A DNA stretch of 64,000 nucleotides. Source: Verrucomicrobia bacterium IMCC26134. Lineage in GTDB: Bacteria > Verrucomicrobiota > Verrucomicrobiia > Opitutales > Opitutaceae. Each line of letters starts with the position of its first letter. Position 1 is the first letter of the stretch. The stretch is taken from positions 992,001 through 1,056,000 of the forward strand of contig CP011265.1 of the NCBI GenBank assembly GCA_000972765.1, given 5' to 3'. The position numbers were made by a program, and so were the translations under genes. The notes below the pieces were generated by a model. It made no database searches and was not told the origin of the DNA. It saw only the letters and a program-made list of their open reading frames with translations. This document shows positions 1 through 9,562 of the stretch, piece after piece.

Positions 1-2252
1 CTTACGTCGGTCGCCTCGCCAAATTGTGCGGACCGCTCGCGGGCAAGTCTTTCACCTATGCCACGGTCGACAGTTTTGAAGTAGGCCCCCAGAATTGGAC
101 GGCCGGACTAACCAAGGAGTTTCGCAAACGGCGGGGCTACGACCTGACGCCGTTCCTGCCGTTGCTGCTCACCGGCCGGGTCGAGGACAGCGTGGAAGTT
201 TCCGAGCGCTTCTTGGAGGATTACCGGCGGACCTTGCAGGAACTGATGCTCGAAAACTATTACGGTTATCTGAAGGAATTGTGTAACCGGGATCACTTAA
301 AGTTCTGGTCGGAAAACTATCACTCGATGTTTTGTGACACGCTGGACATCGGCGGCCGGATCGACGTGGCGCAGGGCGAGTTTTGGTCCAACCTCCAAAA
401 GGATCTGACCGTATGGCAGTGGTGCGCCAAGCATGCCTCTTCATGTTCGCAGGTCTATGGCCTGCCGCTGGTCCCGGCGGAGGCCTTTACCTCGCACCTC
501 GATCGTTGGACGGAAAGCCCGAAGACGCTCAAGGCCAAGGGCGACTTGATGTATGCCAGCGGATTCAACCAGTTCGCCTTTCATCGTTACGCCCATCAAC
601 CATGGTTGGATCGCGAGCCGGGCATGACCATGGGGCCGAATGGCATTCATATGGATCGCACCAATACCTGGTGGGATGAAAGTTCGGCCTGGATCACCTA
701 CCTGGAACGCTGCCAGTCAATCCTGCAACAAGGCTCCGTGATGGGGCAAATTGTGATACTGACGCCCGAGTTTGTGCCCTCGCAAATGAGCATTGTTGAT
801 GCCCTCAACCAATGGACAAAACGCGAACTGCCGCGAGGCACCAGCTATCTTTTCTGCTCCCAAAACGGGCTGTTGAAAAATGCCCGGATTGAAAAGGGAA
901 AGATTCGTTTTCCGTTAGGCGAGGGCTACCGCCTGGTGGTGTTGCCGGATACCAAAATCAGCTCACCCGAGTTGCTCGTGAAAATCCGGGACATGCTGAA
1001 ATCCGGCATCACAGTTTACGCTCCGCAGCGGCCTGACCGCGCATTGGGACTTCGGGACCGCGCCAAACGCGACCGGGAGATTCAGGAGTTGGTCTCGGAG
1101 ATTTGGGGCGAAGTGGACGGCAAGGCCGTGACCAGCCGCAAGGTGGGCAAAGGGTTGTTGGTGCAAGGTGTTTCTCTTGCCGAGGCCACCCGTCTCGTCG
1201 GGATTCAACCTGATTTCGATTTTGCCGACGCGGATGGAACGCCCGTCGCCCCCTATAATGTCGTGGGGAATGTGCAGCAGCTGAATGCGATTCACCGCCG
1301 GGTCGGCGAACGTGAAATCTACTTCGTGGCCAACCACACGCAGCAGAACCAGCGATTGGTCTGCCGTTTTGGCGTGGCGGGAATGACACCGGAACGTTGG
1401 GATCCTGTTACCGGCCGGATGGAAAAACTGACGGCATGGCGAGAGATTTCTGGAGCGACGGAATTGCCTTTGGATTTTGGGCCTGCGGAGTCGGCGTTCA
1501 TTGTTTTCCAACCGGGAAGTGGCGCGGATTCCATCGTTTCACTGAAGCATGCGGACAATGAACTCTTCCCTGTGTGGCCAAACCGCGACGTGGCGGCAAA
1601 TTCAACCAAGGCGGCTTGTGATTGGCGGCTGGCAATTGATGCCTCCGGCGTGCCCCACTTAAAAACCGACGCGGCGGGGATATTCACCGCCACGACCGCC
1701 AGCGGTAAAACGTGGCAGGTCGAAGCTCCAGTTTTGCCGGCGCCCATCGCGATTTCAGGACCATGGCAGGTTGATTTTCAACCCGGACGCGGAGCTCCCG
1801 CGACGGCACAGTTTCCCAGTCTGATTTCCTGGAGCGATCATGATGACCAAGGCATCCGCTACTTCTCGGGCCATGCGACTTATCGGAATAAATTCACCGT
1901 GCCGACAGGACTGTTCGGCTCAAATCGTCGGCTCGTTCTAAGTTTAGGCGGTGTAGAGGTCATTGCGGTGGTCAAGGTCAACGGCAAGGACTGCGGCACC
2001 TTGTGGCACGCTCCCTATGAGATGGACGTCACCGAGGCCTTGCAGGCGAACACGAATGAACTCGAAATCCGGGTAGTGAATCTTTGGCCCAACCGGATAA
2101 TTGGTGACCTGCGCAATCCGGGCGAGAAGCCGTTCACCTTCTGCCAGACCCAGCTTTTTTCCGCCAAGGATGCGTTGCTGCCTTCCGGCCTTTTGGGGCC
2201 GATCGAAGTCCGGGTGCGATCCGACCTGCCGGTCGGCATTTTAAGTCGATAA
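1..2252 (+). CDS. GH106-type alpha-L-rhamnosidase-like glycoside hydrolase, 5' end outside window
   Basis: The reading frame is open to the left window edge. The first possible start inside is a TTG at 24, but the codons before it continue the same conserved stretch, so the gene begins upstream and at least 742 residues of its C-terminal part are present. The product resembles the GH106/alpha-L-rhamnosidase-like family, whose members remove L-rhamnose from plant or algal polysaccharides. Near the visible start is the conserved D-S-F-E, followed by QNWT and a KRRGYDL segment, all shared with the two full-length paralogues at 3938-7426 and 54472-57807. The C-terminal part (roughly residues 600-740) has the galactose-binding-like jelly roll seen in those paralogues, with VNGKDCGTLWHAPYEMDV and LWPNRIIGD. 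Export cannot be judged because the N-terminus is missing. Family assignment is fairly sure; substrate is inference. Confidence 0.82.
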   Translation, partial: YVGRLAKLCGPLAGKSFTYATVDSFEVGPQNWTAGLTKEFRKRRGYDLTPFLPLLLTGRVEDSVEVSERFLEDYRRTLQELMLENYYGYLKELCNRDHLKFWSENYHSMFCDTLDIGGRIDVAQGEFWSNLQKDLTVWQWCAKHASSCSQVYGLPLVPAEAFTSHLDRWTESPKTLKAKGDLMYASGFNQFAFHRYAHQPWLDREPGMTMGPNGIHMDRTNTWWDESSAWITYLERCQSILQQGSVMGQIVILTPEFVPSQMSIVDALNQWTKRELPRGTSYLFCSQNGLLKNARIEKGKIRFPLGEGYRLVVLPDTKISSPELLVKIRDMLKSGITVYAPQRPDRALGLRDRAKRDREIQELVSEIWGEVDGKAVTSRKVGKGLLVQGVSLAEATRLVGIQPDFDFADADGTPVAPYNVVGNVQQLNAIHRRVGEREIYFVANHTQQNQRLVCRFGVAGMTPERWDPVTGRMEKLTAWREISGATELPLDFGPAESAFIVFQPGSGADSIVSLKHADNELFPVWPNRDVAANSTKAACDWRLAIDASGVPHLKTDAAGIFTATTASGKTWQVEAPVLPAPIAISGPWQVDFQPGRGAPATAQFPSLISWSDHDDQGIRYFSGHATYRNKFTVPTGLFGSNRRLVLSLGGVEVIAVVKVNGKDCGTLWHAPYEMDVTEALQANTNELEIRVVNLWPNRIIGDLRNPGEKPFTFCQTQLFSAKDALLPSGLLGPIEVRVRSDLPVGILSR

Positions 2253-2324
2253 TGCCGCAGTCGGGCACCTCGGCGTCGGAATGCCATAAGTAAGCGAGCA
2301 GGCGGTGGAGATAAATTATGATTC

Positions 2325-2590
2325 TGATGTCGGCTGCCTCGACAAATTGTGCGGTCGGCTCGCGGAAAAGTCTTTCACCTATGCTATGGCGGCCAGTTTT
2401 GAAGTAAGTGCCCAGAATTGGACGGCCGGACTGCCACGGAGTTTCGCCAACGGAGGGGCGATGTCCTGAAGCTGTTCTTACCGTTGCTGCTTGCTGGCCG
2501 GGTTGGTGATCAGGGAGGATTCTCGCTGCCTTTGGAACCTTCGAACGCGATGAGTTTACCGGCGGAAACCTTCCGGCGGCATGGTCGGAG
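2325..2590 (+). pseudogene. Decayed partial duplicate of the GH106 gene
   Basis: This stretch aligns by eye with about the first 240 bases of the window, that is, with the region of the preceding GH106 gene around its D-S-F-E motif. Shared runs include CAAATTGTGCGG, AAGTCTTTCACCTATG, CAGTTTTGAAGTA, CCAGAATTGGACGGCCGGAC and CCGTTGCTGCT. Identity is roughly 80 percent over the first 190 bases, then weaker. The copy is broken by small insertions and deletions and has in-frame stops, so it cannot encode the enzyme. It lies between the intact copy and the convergent kinase gene. It looks like the residue of a tandem duplication or of a lost neighbouring GH106 gene. Confidence 0.75.
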
Positions 2591-2599
2591 CATGGTGGG

Positions 2600-3727
2600 C
2601 TAGGACCAGGTGGCGAGGAAGGTTTCGATATTGGCCAGCGTGGGGCTTATTCCGGTGCGCACATAATGTCCGCTGGTGCAGGCACCGAGTGTGAGGCACG
2701 ACTCGGGATCGAGTCCCAGGAGCTGGCCCTGGCTGAAGCCTCCGTTGAAATGGTCGCCGGCGCCGGTGGTGATGAGGGGCTTGTCGGTGTAGGGGCCGGG
2801 TATCCAGGCGGTGCCGGCGGCGGTGGCGCAGGCGGCGGATTCGCGGGGGTGCACCACGACTGTGGCGATGCCAAGTTTGCCACGGATGGCGGCGGCGGCG
2901 GCGCGCAGCGAAGCCTCGTCCTTGTCCGGGCAGGGTAGGGCGAGCACTTCGGCGACTTGCTGGGCCTCCTTGAGGTTGAGACCGAGGGTAACCTCACCGT
3001 AGGCGCTGAAGCGGGCAATCAAGTGGAGCACGTCGTGCAAATCGTAGCGCGTGCGTTTTTCCGGGTCGGCAAGATCGAAGAAAAACAGGCGCGCCGGCAG
3101 CCCGGGTGCACGGGCCGGTAGCGCGGGTAGAACCTGCTCCACCAGCTCGGTGAAGATGGCGGACATGTTGGGAATCATGGTCCAGTTCACCAGAGCCACC
3201 AGATCGGCGGAGGCGAGCGCGGCGCGGAATCGGGCGGCACCCATCACCTCCTCGATTTTTGGCAGCGTAATCGTGTCCAGGCTGCGGAGCTGGCCCAGCA
3301 TCAGTTTACCGTCCTGAAACTCCACGGCAATGGTGGTGGCGGGGGCGGCGAGCGATACGATTTCGGCCCGGCTGGAGAACGATTGGAAAACCGGGTGGAT
3401 TGAGGGATGCCCGAGTGCGCCGACATAAGTGATCTTGGTTCCGCCGGCGAGCAGGGCGGCGGCCATGATGGGACCGTTTCCGCCGAGTTTGTCCATGAGC
3501 GGGTAGAATTCGACGTTGGTGCTCTTTCCGGCGGCTCCGGCGATGCGGGAGGCGAATTCAGGGATGCTCGTGATGGGGGTGAATGCATCGCCTTGCGCCG
3601 TGCGCTGCGCCACCGGCGTCACGATCGTGTCCACGAACCCGTCGAGACCAATTAGGGCGGCTTTGGCGGGGGCATGGTGGGCGACGGTGCGGAGGGCTGA
3701 GAGTGCCCGGGTTTTGAACGATGGCAT
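2600..3727 (-). CDS. PfkB/ribokinase-family carbohydrate kinase
   Basis: Predicted ATP-dependent kinase of the ribokinase superfamily, about 375 residues, cytoplasmic. The N-terminal part has the substrate-side signature (LIGLDGFVDTIV, then KLGGNGPIMAAALLAGG), and near the C-terminus is the catalytic anion-hole motif TTGAGDHFNGGF, in which the Asp is the general base. The ATG at 3727 was chosen because the only upstream alternative is a TTG at 3784 that adds a tail without resemblance to the family. The length is slightly above the usual 300-340. The gene stands alone, convergent with the GH106 remnant and in the same direction as the GH106 gene upstream (210 bases away), so it may phosphorylate a sugar released by that enzyme. 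The actual substrate cannot be read from the sequence. Confidence 0.85.
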   Translation of the reverse strand: MPSFKTRALSALRTVAHHAPAKAALIGLDGFVDTIVTPVAQRTAQGDAFTPITSIPEFASRIAGAAGKSTNVEFYPLMDKLGGNGPIMAAALLAGGTKITYVGALGHPSIHPVFQSFSSRAEIVSLAAPATTIAVEFQDGKLMLGQLRSLDTITLPKIEEVMGAARFRAALASADLVALVNWTMIPNMSAIFTELVEQVLPALPARAPGLPARLFFFDLADPEKRTRYDLHDVLHLIARFSAYGEVTLGLNLKEAQQVAEVLALPCPDKDEASLRAAAAAIRGKLGIATVVVHPRESAACATAAGTAWIPGPYTDKPLITTGAGDHFNGGFSQGQLLGLDPESCLTLGACTSGHYVRTGISPTLANIETFLATWS

Positions 3728-3937
3728 GGAGGGTATTTTTGGGTGGCGAGCTAGCCGTCGGATCACGCGCGGGCCAAACGGCAAATGCCGCAGGACGCTT
3801 TGTGAACCGATTGATTAAACTCAGAATCGCTGGATGAACGAGTGATCGTAACTTGTGGGATAGTGCCGGCCCCTCTGGGTGCCGGCGACTGGCGGCGGAG
3901 CTTCAAATTTGCGGGAATCGCCCGTGACGAAGAGCGG

Positions 3938-6900
3938 CTATTTGATTTGATCTTCAAACGCAGTGCGCAGTGTTACCGGACCGAATAGTCCTGATGGCAG
4001 CAGCCCGTCCTTTGCCGCGCCGGCGCGGTATTGTTCGACGGCTCCGAACATCAGAAGGTGGCGGTCCTTCGCTGGGAGCGCGAAATCGCCGGTGATGCGG
4101 TTGACCAGCAGATTTGTCACCCGCACCACCAGCTCGTTTTCACCCGTCTTTAATGCCGCTGTGACATCGAGCCGGTAGGGCGGTTTCCAAAGCAAACCGA
4201 CCTGTTTTCCGTTCAGAGTTACCTCCGCAATGTTTTTTAATTCGCCGAGATCAAGGTCCGCACGGGCAGTAGCGCCGGTCCACGTAAAATGCTTCCGATA
4301 AGTTACGGCCCCGGAGTAACATTTGAGTTCATCTTCGGGCAGCGTCGTCCAGGAAACCAGTTTATCAAAAGTCTGGTTTCGCCCGAGACCCTCAAACGTC
4401 AATTCCCAGCTATTGGATAAATCCAGCGCCGGTGTCGGTGACGGCACGTCCACGGTATGTTTTTTCCCCGACTCTGACGTGAGTTCGTATTTTCCGGCGC
4501 TCCATGCGATGAGCCGTGACTTGTGTTTTGATCGAACGATTTCGAAATCACGCGAAATTCCAACAGGGTTTCCATCCTTGCTGATTGAATTCCAGTGCTC
4601 GGGGGCAGCTGATTTGCGCAACACCACGAACACCGATCCACGCGGATCCAGCTGCATCGGCAGCTCTACCGTTCCGGCTTCATTTCGATAAATGGATGCA
4701 ACTTTACGCAGTCCCGTTGCTGGGTCCCAAAGTTCGGGAACGGTGCCGGCGGGCGCCCGGAATTTACCGGTGAAATTTACTTCCTTTTTCGCCTGATTCG
4801 AGAGGAAGAACCAGTCGGCGTTTTCCGTGCGCCGTTGGATGAAAAGGATCGCCGCTCCATCGGCGGTAAATGCCGGCGGGCAAGACAACGAGGCCAGCAC
4901 CTCGGCGAGTGGCTTGCCCCAGATCACACGGCCGCGGCCAGACGTATTTTCGCCTGAATTGGTGTCCTCCTTGCCCCAAAGTTCCTCGGAGAGACTTTGA
5001 ACCTCACGGTCCGCGTTTTCATGATCGGAAAGTGAAGGGCTAAATCGTGGCTTCGGACCCGATAAAGTTGCCCCGTCGTGCACGAGATCGCGCAGATGCC
5101 GGAGTAGGGCCGGTGTCATGGCGCGTTGTGCCGGAGGCAAGGTGAGCACGGCGTAGCTGCCGCCGCCCGGCAGTGAAACGCGTCCGTTCTTCACTGTGGC
5201 CTTCAAGAGAGTCTCGGCATTGCAGGCGTCGTAGTCATAGTTGTCGGGAATTTTAGGCTCCATGAATTCCCTCTGGGGGACCAAGGCGGGGGCGCCTTCG
5301 CCGATGAAACAACAAATATCCGCCACCGGCCGGCCCTGCTGCAGCATGGCCGAACAACGCGCCAGATAATCGGTCCAGAATCGGGACTGTTCGAACCAGG
5401 TTGTGCGGCGGTTGAATTCGAAGGCGTGCAGACGCACGATGACCGGTTTCCCGTCCACCTCCTCCAAGGGCTGTGTCATGAAAAGATGAATCACATTACG
5501 GTTGAGCCCGTCGCAAAATGCGCGGTCGCCAAACGCCTTGATGTCGTATGGATCGAGCACGAAGGGCCGACTGTAACCAGTAAAGGACTCGGCGGCCACA
5601 ATGGGACGGCCGTAGATGTGCGCAGCGGACGCCGTTTGCCGTATCGTTTCGCATTCGGGGCCCGGCCAGCACCCGCGTCCCTGGTCATCGACCGCGACGC
5701 CAGGCCGGTAAACGCCCGACCAGAATTCCCCCATAGGAATATCGGTCCTTCCCAGTTGTGCAAGTGCGTCGAAGCAGTAGGGCTCTGGTCCGGCGGCCTC
5801 GCTTTCGAATTTGAGGCCGCGTTCGTGGCAGAGTTCCTGTGCCATCTCCCAGTGCGTTATGTAGAGATCGGCAATGGTGCGGCGGTAGTCCCAAAGGAAG
5901 CGTTCGCTGGCCCCCTGACTTTCCACGACACGGCCCGTCAGCACAGGTAGCCACGGCAGCAGATCGTAGCCGCGCCGTCTTTTAAACTCCTCCGGGAACG
6001 ATGCGGTCCATCGGTTGTAGGGCATTTCAAAACTGTCCTCGTGCAAGGCGGACAGGGCCGAGTCTTTGTCGTGCCCGATGGCCTTCAGAACCGGGTCGAG
6101 TCCCTCGGTGAAGTGCGTGTTCATGGCCTCGCGATTCAAGTAATCAACGTGGCGGCTTCCCCTAGAGAGTCCGACCGTGGATCTCCAACCCATACTGGTC
6201 CGGCCAAAGCGCAAAATTTCCCAATCGACGTCAGTCGCGCCGGCTACGGCCGAGTTCGTCGCGGGCGGATCCCAACGCAGCCGGCCGTGTTCGTCCATGT
6301 AGGATGTCAGGTCCACCACCTGTGTGATTTTAGGGAGGTCCGGCACCGCGCCGCCTTGGAGATTGCCCGCTTCGAACATCGCCAGCAGTCCGTCTCTACG
6401 GTGGCGGGTGTTGGCGATTTGCTGGGCGAACCGATTAAACGGCAGAACCGCTCCTTGGCTATTTTCGCTTGGTGCCAGGAGACGCAACTCCGCCACGCCG
6501 ATACGACCGTCCTTTGATTGCGAGGCAGGGAATCCAATGCGGAACCAGCGGCTTTTCGTTTCCGGAATCGGCAGCGTGAAGGGCTGGTTTGGTGTCATAT
6601 CCTGCCTGACCAGGCTGCGATAGGTCTTGCCGTCATCGGAAACCTGCAAATCCACGACGGCTGGCGTCCACCCGATGCGGGGAACGATGAATACACCCGC
6701 AGTGGCGAACGGCTCGGGAAAAGTCACATCAACATATTCGCCGCCTGAACGTCCGGCCGATGAGGACCACAGGGTGTTCGCATCGCCATCGAGGAGGTAT
6801 TCCGGCTCGAAATAATAATAATCCTCCATACTCGACACCTTGAGCGTTGGGGAAACATCGCACATCCGGGTTGGTTTTTGCTCCGAGGTTTTTGACACCG

Positions 6901-7426
6901 GGTAGGCGATCACCGATACATCCCGGTAGAAATCTTCCCGGGTCTCCGGTTGGGGAATTAGGACGTCAATGCGCGAACCGCCTTTCACACGGATGCCCGA
7001 GTTGACGATTATTTGTCCCGAATTCTCCATATCAACCCACGGCCCTGCACATCCGGTCGATCCGCCCGTATAGTTGATGATAAACCCCAAGCCCAGTCGC
7101 TTGGCTTCCGAGTCGGCAAAGCGAAGCATTTCATTCCATTCCGGACTCCATTGCGATTTGGGCGGACCGAAAACCGCCGAGGGCAGGAGTTGTTCATCGC
7201 AGTGGTAAAGCGTCATTCCGCCGATGCCCTTGGCTTTGAGCGCCTCCAGATCACGGGTGATGCTTTCTTTCGAAACGCGCCCCATCCACCACCAGTATAC
7301 CCAAGGCCGGGCGGCGGCCGGCGGATTCTGAAAGGTTTCAGCAAGGGTATCGGTTGAGGCGGGGGCTGAGTGAGAAATCTCAGTGGCCAACATTGACAGC
7401 AGTGTCGCGGAGAGAATTTTATGCAT
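3938..7426 (-). CDS. Secreted GH106-type alpha-L-rhamnosidase-like hydrolase with discoidin-like domain
   Basis: Full-length 1162-residue enzyme with a signal peptide (first ~21 residues, MHKILSATLLSMLATEISHS, then APAS). The N-terminal half begins with the family's PWVYWWWMGR and TRDLEALKAKGIGGM segments. Residues about 205-318 resemble an inserted F5/8-type (discoidin-like) carbohydrate-binding domain. The conserved D-S-F-E lies at about 464-467 and is followed by KRRGYDLLPWLPVL. The C-terminus is the jelly-roll domain with VTLNGKQVGLLWKPPYRLDV. The enzyme is predicted to act in the periplasm or at the surface on rhamnose-containing glycans. It is the only one of the three paralogues in the window in which I see the discoidin-like insert. 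An operator-like palindrome lies 69 bases upstream of the start, suggesting LacI-type repression. Confidence 0.87.
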   Translation of the reverse strand: MHKILSATLLSMLATEISHSAPASTDTLAETFQNPPAAARPWVYWWWMGRVSKESITRDLEALKAKGIGGMTLYHCDEQLLPSAVFGPPKSQWSPEWNEMLRFADSEAKRLGLGFIINYTGGSTGCAGPWVDMENSGQIIVNSGIRVKGGSRIDVLIPQPETREDFYRDVSVIAYPVSKTSEQKPTRMCDVSPTLKVSSMEDYYYFEPEYLLDGDANTLWSSSAGRSGGEYVDVTFPEPFATAGVFIVPRIGWTPAVVDLQVSDDGKTYRSLVRQDMTPNQPFTLPIPETKSRWFRIGFPASQSKDGRIGVAELRLLAPSENSQGAVLPFNRFAQQIANTRHRRDGLLAMFEAGNLQGGAVPDLPKITQVVDLTSYMDEHGRLRWDPPATNSAVAGATDVDWEILRFGRTSMGWRSTVGLSRGSRHVDYLNREAMNTHFTEGLDPVLKAIGHDKDSALSALHEDSFEMPYNRWTASFPEEFKRRRGYDLLPWLPVLTGRVVESQGASERFLWDYRRTIADLYITHWEMAQELCHERGLKFESEAAGPEPYCFDALAQLGRTDIPMGEFWSGVYRPGVAVDDQGRGCWPGPECETIRQTASAAHIYGRPIVAAESFTGYSRPFVLDPYDIKAFGDRAFCDGLNRNVIHLFMTQPLEEVDGKPVIVRLHAFEFNRRTTWFEQSRFWTDYLARCSAMLQQGRPVADICCFIGEGAPALVPQREFMEPKIPDNYDYDACNAETLLKATVKNGRVSLPGGGSYAVLTLPPAQRAMTPALLRHLRDLVHDGATLSGPKPRFSPSLSDHENADREVQSLSEELWGKEDTNSGENTSGRGRVIWGKPLAEVLASLSCPPAFTADGAAILFIQRRTENADWFFLSNQAKKEVNFTGKFRAPAGTVPELWDPATGLRKVASIYRNEAGTVELPMQLDPRGSVFVVLRKSAAPEHWNSISKDGNPVGISRDFEIVRSKHKSRLIAWSAGKYELTSESGKKHTVDVPSPTPALDLSNSWELTFEGLGRNQTFDKLVSWTTLPEDELKCYSGAVTYRKHFTWTGATARADLDLGELKNIAEVTLNGKQVGLLWKPPYRLDVTAALKTGENELVVRVTNLLVNRITGDFALPAKDRHLLMFGAVEQYRAGAAKDGLLPSGLFGPVTLRTAFEDQIK

Positions 7427-7820
7427 TGCTTCAGTTATTGGAGGCGGATGGGGGCCATATTACGTTGGAAAACCGATGGCCGTTGACAACAATAATTAAA
7501 ACGTTTAATCAAATTAGTTCTCAGTCGTGCCATTCCCAAAGCCATTTCCTTCTAACAACCCCGCCTACGACCCGACTCAGCAGCTGGGTTTACACCGTCC
7601 TTACGCGGTGGTTTCGTCGGCTGGATTATCGTCATTGTGGCAGGTCTTTCGGGTAACGGCGCCAATCATTCGCGACGGGCACGATCGAAATTAGAGTCTT
7701 AAAGTTAAGAAAACATTCGCTCTCGATGCAGGTGAAACTCAGCCGCGAATACCTACCCCGTTCCCGTAAAACTTTCGGTTGCAGCACGCTGATTGCAGCT
7801 CCGAACACTTTGTTAGAATT
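7427..7820. other. Divergent intergenic region with operator
   Basis: This 394-base gap lies between the divergent GH106 gene and the SGNH esterase gene. It is visibly AT-richer than its surroundings near 7480-7520 and holds the operator-like palindrome at 7495-7509. No convincing gene, RNA or terminator was seen in the rest. Confidence 0.6.
7495..7509. promoter_or_regulatory. LacI-type operator-like palindrome
   Basis: ATTAAAACGTTTAAT has perfect 6-base arms (ATTAAA / TTTAAT) around ACG. The 12-mer TAAAACGTTTAA inside it recurs exactly at 24312-24323, and close variants occur at 15688 and 18797, each in the promoter region of a carbohydrate gene. CG-centred AT-rich palindromes are typical of LacI/GalR-family operators. 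The repressor is not in the window. Confidence 0.6.
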
Positions 7821-8555
7821 ATGAAATCTAAATTCGTTACCAAATTCACGCTCATTGCTTTCATGATTTGCTTGCTGATTGTCTCCAAATCCAGCGCCCA
7901 AGTCGCATCCCAGGAAAACTACCTCTCCCCAGTGGTTTCGATGTTGGAAACAAAGTGGCCCAAAAACCGCGCGGTGAACGTTGTCTGCCACGGGCACAGC
8001 GTGCCGGCCGGTTATTTTAAAACCCCCGTCACCGACTCACTACATGCTTACCCAAATTTGCTGCGCGTGGCGCTGGCCGAAAAATACGATAATGCGGTCA
8101 TAAATATCATCGTGACCGCCATTGGTGGTGAAGCATCAAACCGGGGCGCCGCTCGTTTCGACTTGGATGTGCTGGCACTCAAGCCGGATGTCGTGCTGAT
8201 CGACTATGCGTTAAACGACAGAGGCATGGATCTGGCGCAGGCACGGAAACACTGGGTGAGCATGATTGAAAAGGCGCAAGCCGCCGGCGCGAAAGTTATT
8301 CTGCTAACGCCTACGCCGGACCAGAAATCCAAGCTCGACGATCCGGCCGATCCTTTGAATTTGCACGCCGAACAGATCCGCCAACTAGCTGCGGAGTATC
8401 ATGTTGGCCTGGTGGATTCGCTTGCCCTTTTCAAAATGCAGATGGCGCAAGGCAAGGCTCTCGTGGATTTTATGTCGCAATCAAATCACCCAAACTCACG
8501 TGGGCACGAAATTGTAGCAAAAGAGTTGATTAAATGGTTTCGGTTAAAAGAATAA
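7821..8555 (+). CDS. Secreted SGNH/GDSL-type hydrolase (esterase-like)
   Basis: A 244-residue protein starting at the ATG at 7821, with a signal peptide (MKSKFVTKFTLIAFMICLLI, cleavage near SSAQ). SGNH blocks are visible: CHGHSVPAG (nucleophile Ser), AIGGEASNRGA (block II Gly), YALNDRG (block III Asn) and NHPNSRGHEIV (block V His). Such enzymes often remove acetyl or other ester groups from polysaccharides in the periplasm, which fits the glycosidase neighbours. One oddity is that the acid residue usually three positions before the block V His is Gln here (S-Q-S-N-H), so the triad may be a dyad or the acid may come from elsewhere. It is divergent from the GH106 gene and may share its control region. 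Confidence 0.8.
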   Translation: MKSKFVTKFTLIAFMICLLIVSKSSAQVASQENYLSPVVSMLETKWPKNRAVNVVCHGHSVPAGYFKTPVTDSLHAYPNLLRVALAEKYDNAVINIIVTAIGGEASNRGAARFDLDVLALKPDVVLIDYALNDRGMDLAQARKHWVSMIEKAQAAGAKVILLTPTPDQKSKLDDPADPLNLHAEQIRQLAAEYHVGLVDSLALFKMQMAQGKALVDFMSQSNHPNSRGHEIVAKELIKWFRLKE

Positions 8556-8722
8556 GCGAATAAAGTCATCGCTTAAATTTCTGATGATATCGGCTGGTCA
8601 TATCGGGGGGCAGTCGTCCTTTTCCTGCAATTCGCCCTCTTCTCGGATTCAGGGTTGCATCACATGATTTGATGTATCGATTAACCAAAGTCTGTTGCCC
8701 ACACATTCCGAACCCCGATTTG

Positions 8723-9562
8723 ATGTCCCCATCTGGCTACCTCCCTGCAGGCCTGCTTCTCGCTTCGATGCTTGCCGCACCCGGTCTGGCCGCTGCGAAC
8801 CGGTCTGACCCTTGGGCTGATGCGCGGAACCTGAATTTCACCGCCGCGGGCGCGGGCATTGCACCCTTGCATCAAGCCGCGCCGGACGACGCCCGCCTTG
8901 CCGTCGCTTACGCCGCCGCGCTACTCGCACGCCAGCCCAGAACCGAGGCCAACATCATCGAAGCCCGCGCCCTGCTCGAACGCACCGCCCAGTTTACCCC
9001 CACTGCGCCGTCCCCGGCCGACACCGATCAACGCATCCTCGCCGCCTATCTAGTAGCCCGCATCGACCACGATCACTTTGAGAACCCTCGTCTCGACATC
9101 GCCCGGTCCGGCTACGAGGCCTTACGGGTTGCGCATCCCGGCCATCCGCTTGCCGATCAGGCCGCTTTGCAACTGGGATACATGCTCGCCTACCAGACCG
9201 CCGGTCTCTCGCCCGCCGACACCATTGCCCCCGTCGAGGCATTACTTGCCTCCGTCCACTCCGAGAACGCACGTCGCGAGCTCCATCTACTGCTGGCCCG
9301 CATTCAAGTGCGCACGCTGCACAATGACGCCGCCGCCTTGGCGCACTTCCAAGCCGCCCGTGCCATCGGTTGTCAGGCAACCAATCGCGATAACGAACTT
9401 GATCTGACCATCGGCATGCTAGCCGCGAGACTAGGGCAGGGTGACCTCGCCGCGCGGCACTATCTCGCCTTCGCCAAGGCCAATCCTCAGGAGGTGCGCA
9501 CTCAAACCGTCCGCCGCCTAGCCGCCGAGGCCCTTGCCGCCTCCGGCAGCTCCACCAAATGA
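8723..9562 (+). CDS. Exported TPR-like protein coupled to a sugar-binding protein
   Basis: About 279 residues from the ATG at 8723, which gives a clean signal peptide (SPSGYLPAGLLLASMLAAPG, then LAAANRS). The mature part is almost all helical, Ala/Leu-rich and has the spacing of tetratricopeptide (Sel1/TPR-like) repeats, for instance DQAALQLGYMLAYQ and LLARIQVRTLHNDAAALAHF. No catalytic motif is seen. Its stop overlaps the start of the next gene (ATGA), so the two are translationally coupled. This implies that it works with the ABC importer, for example as a periplasmic scaffold. The function is otherwise unknown. Confidence 0.7.
   Translation: MSPSGYLPAGLLLASMLAAPGLAAANRSDPWADARNLNFTAAGAGIAPLHQAAPDDARLAVAYAAALLARQPRTEANIIEARALLERTAQFTPTAPSPADTDQRILAAYLVARIDHDHFENPRLDIARSGYEALRVAHPGHPLADQAALQLGYMLAYQTAGLSPADTIAPVEALLASVHSENARRELHLLLARIQVRTLHNDAAALAHFQAARAIGCQATNRDNELDLTIGMLAARLGQGDLAARHYLAFAKANPQEVRTQTVRRLAAEALAASGSSTK

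Noticed and set aside
8672-8690. TGTATCGATTAACC-like stretch before the TPR/ABC operon as an operator
   Set aside because: Only a part of the motif matches and the left arm is different. It is too weak to count with the other four.
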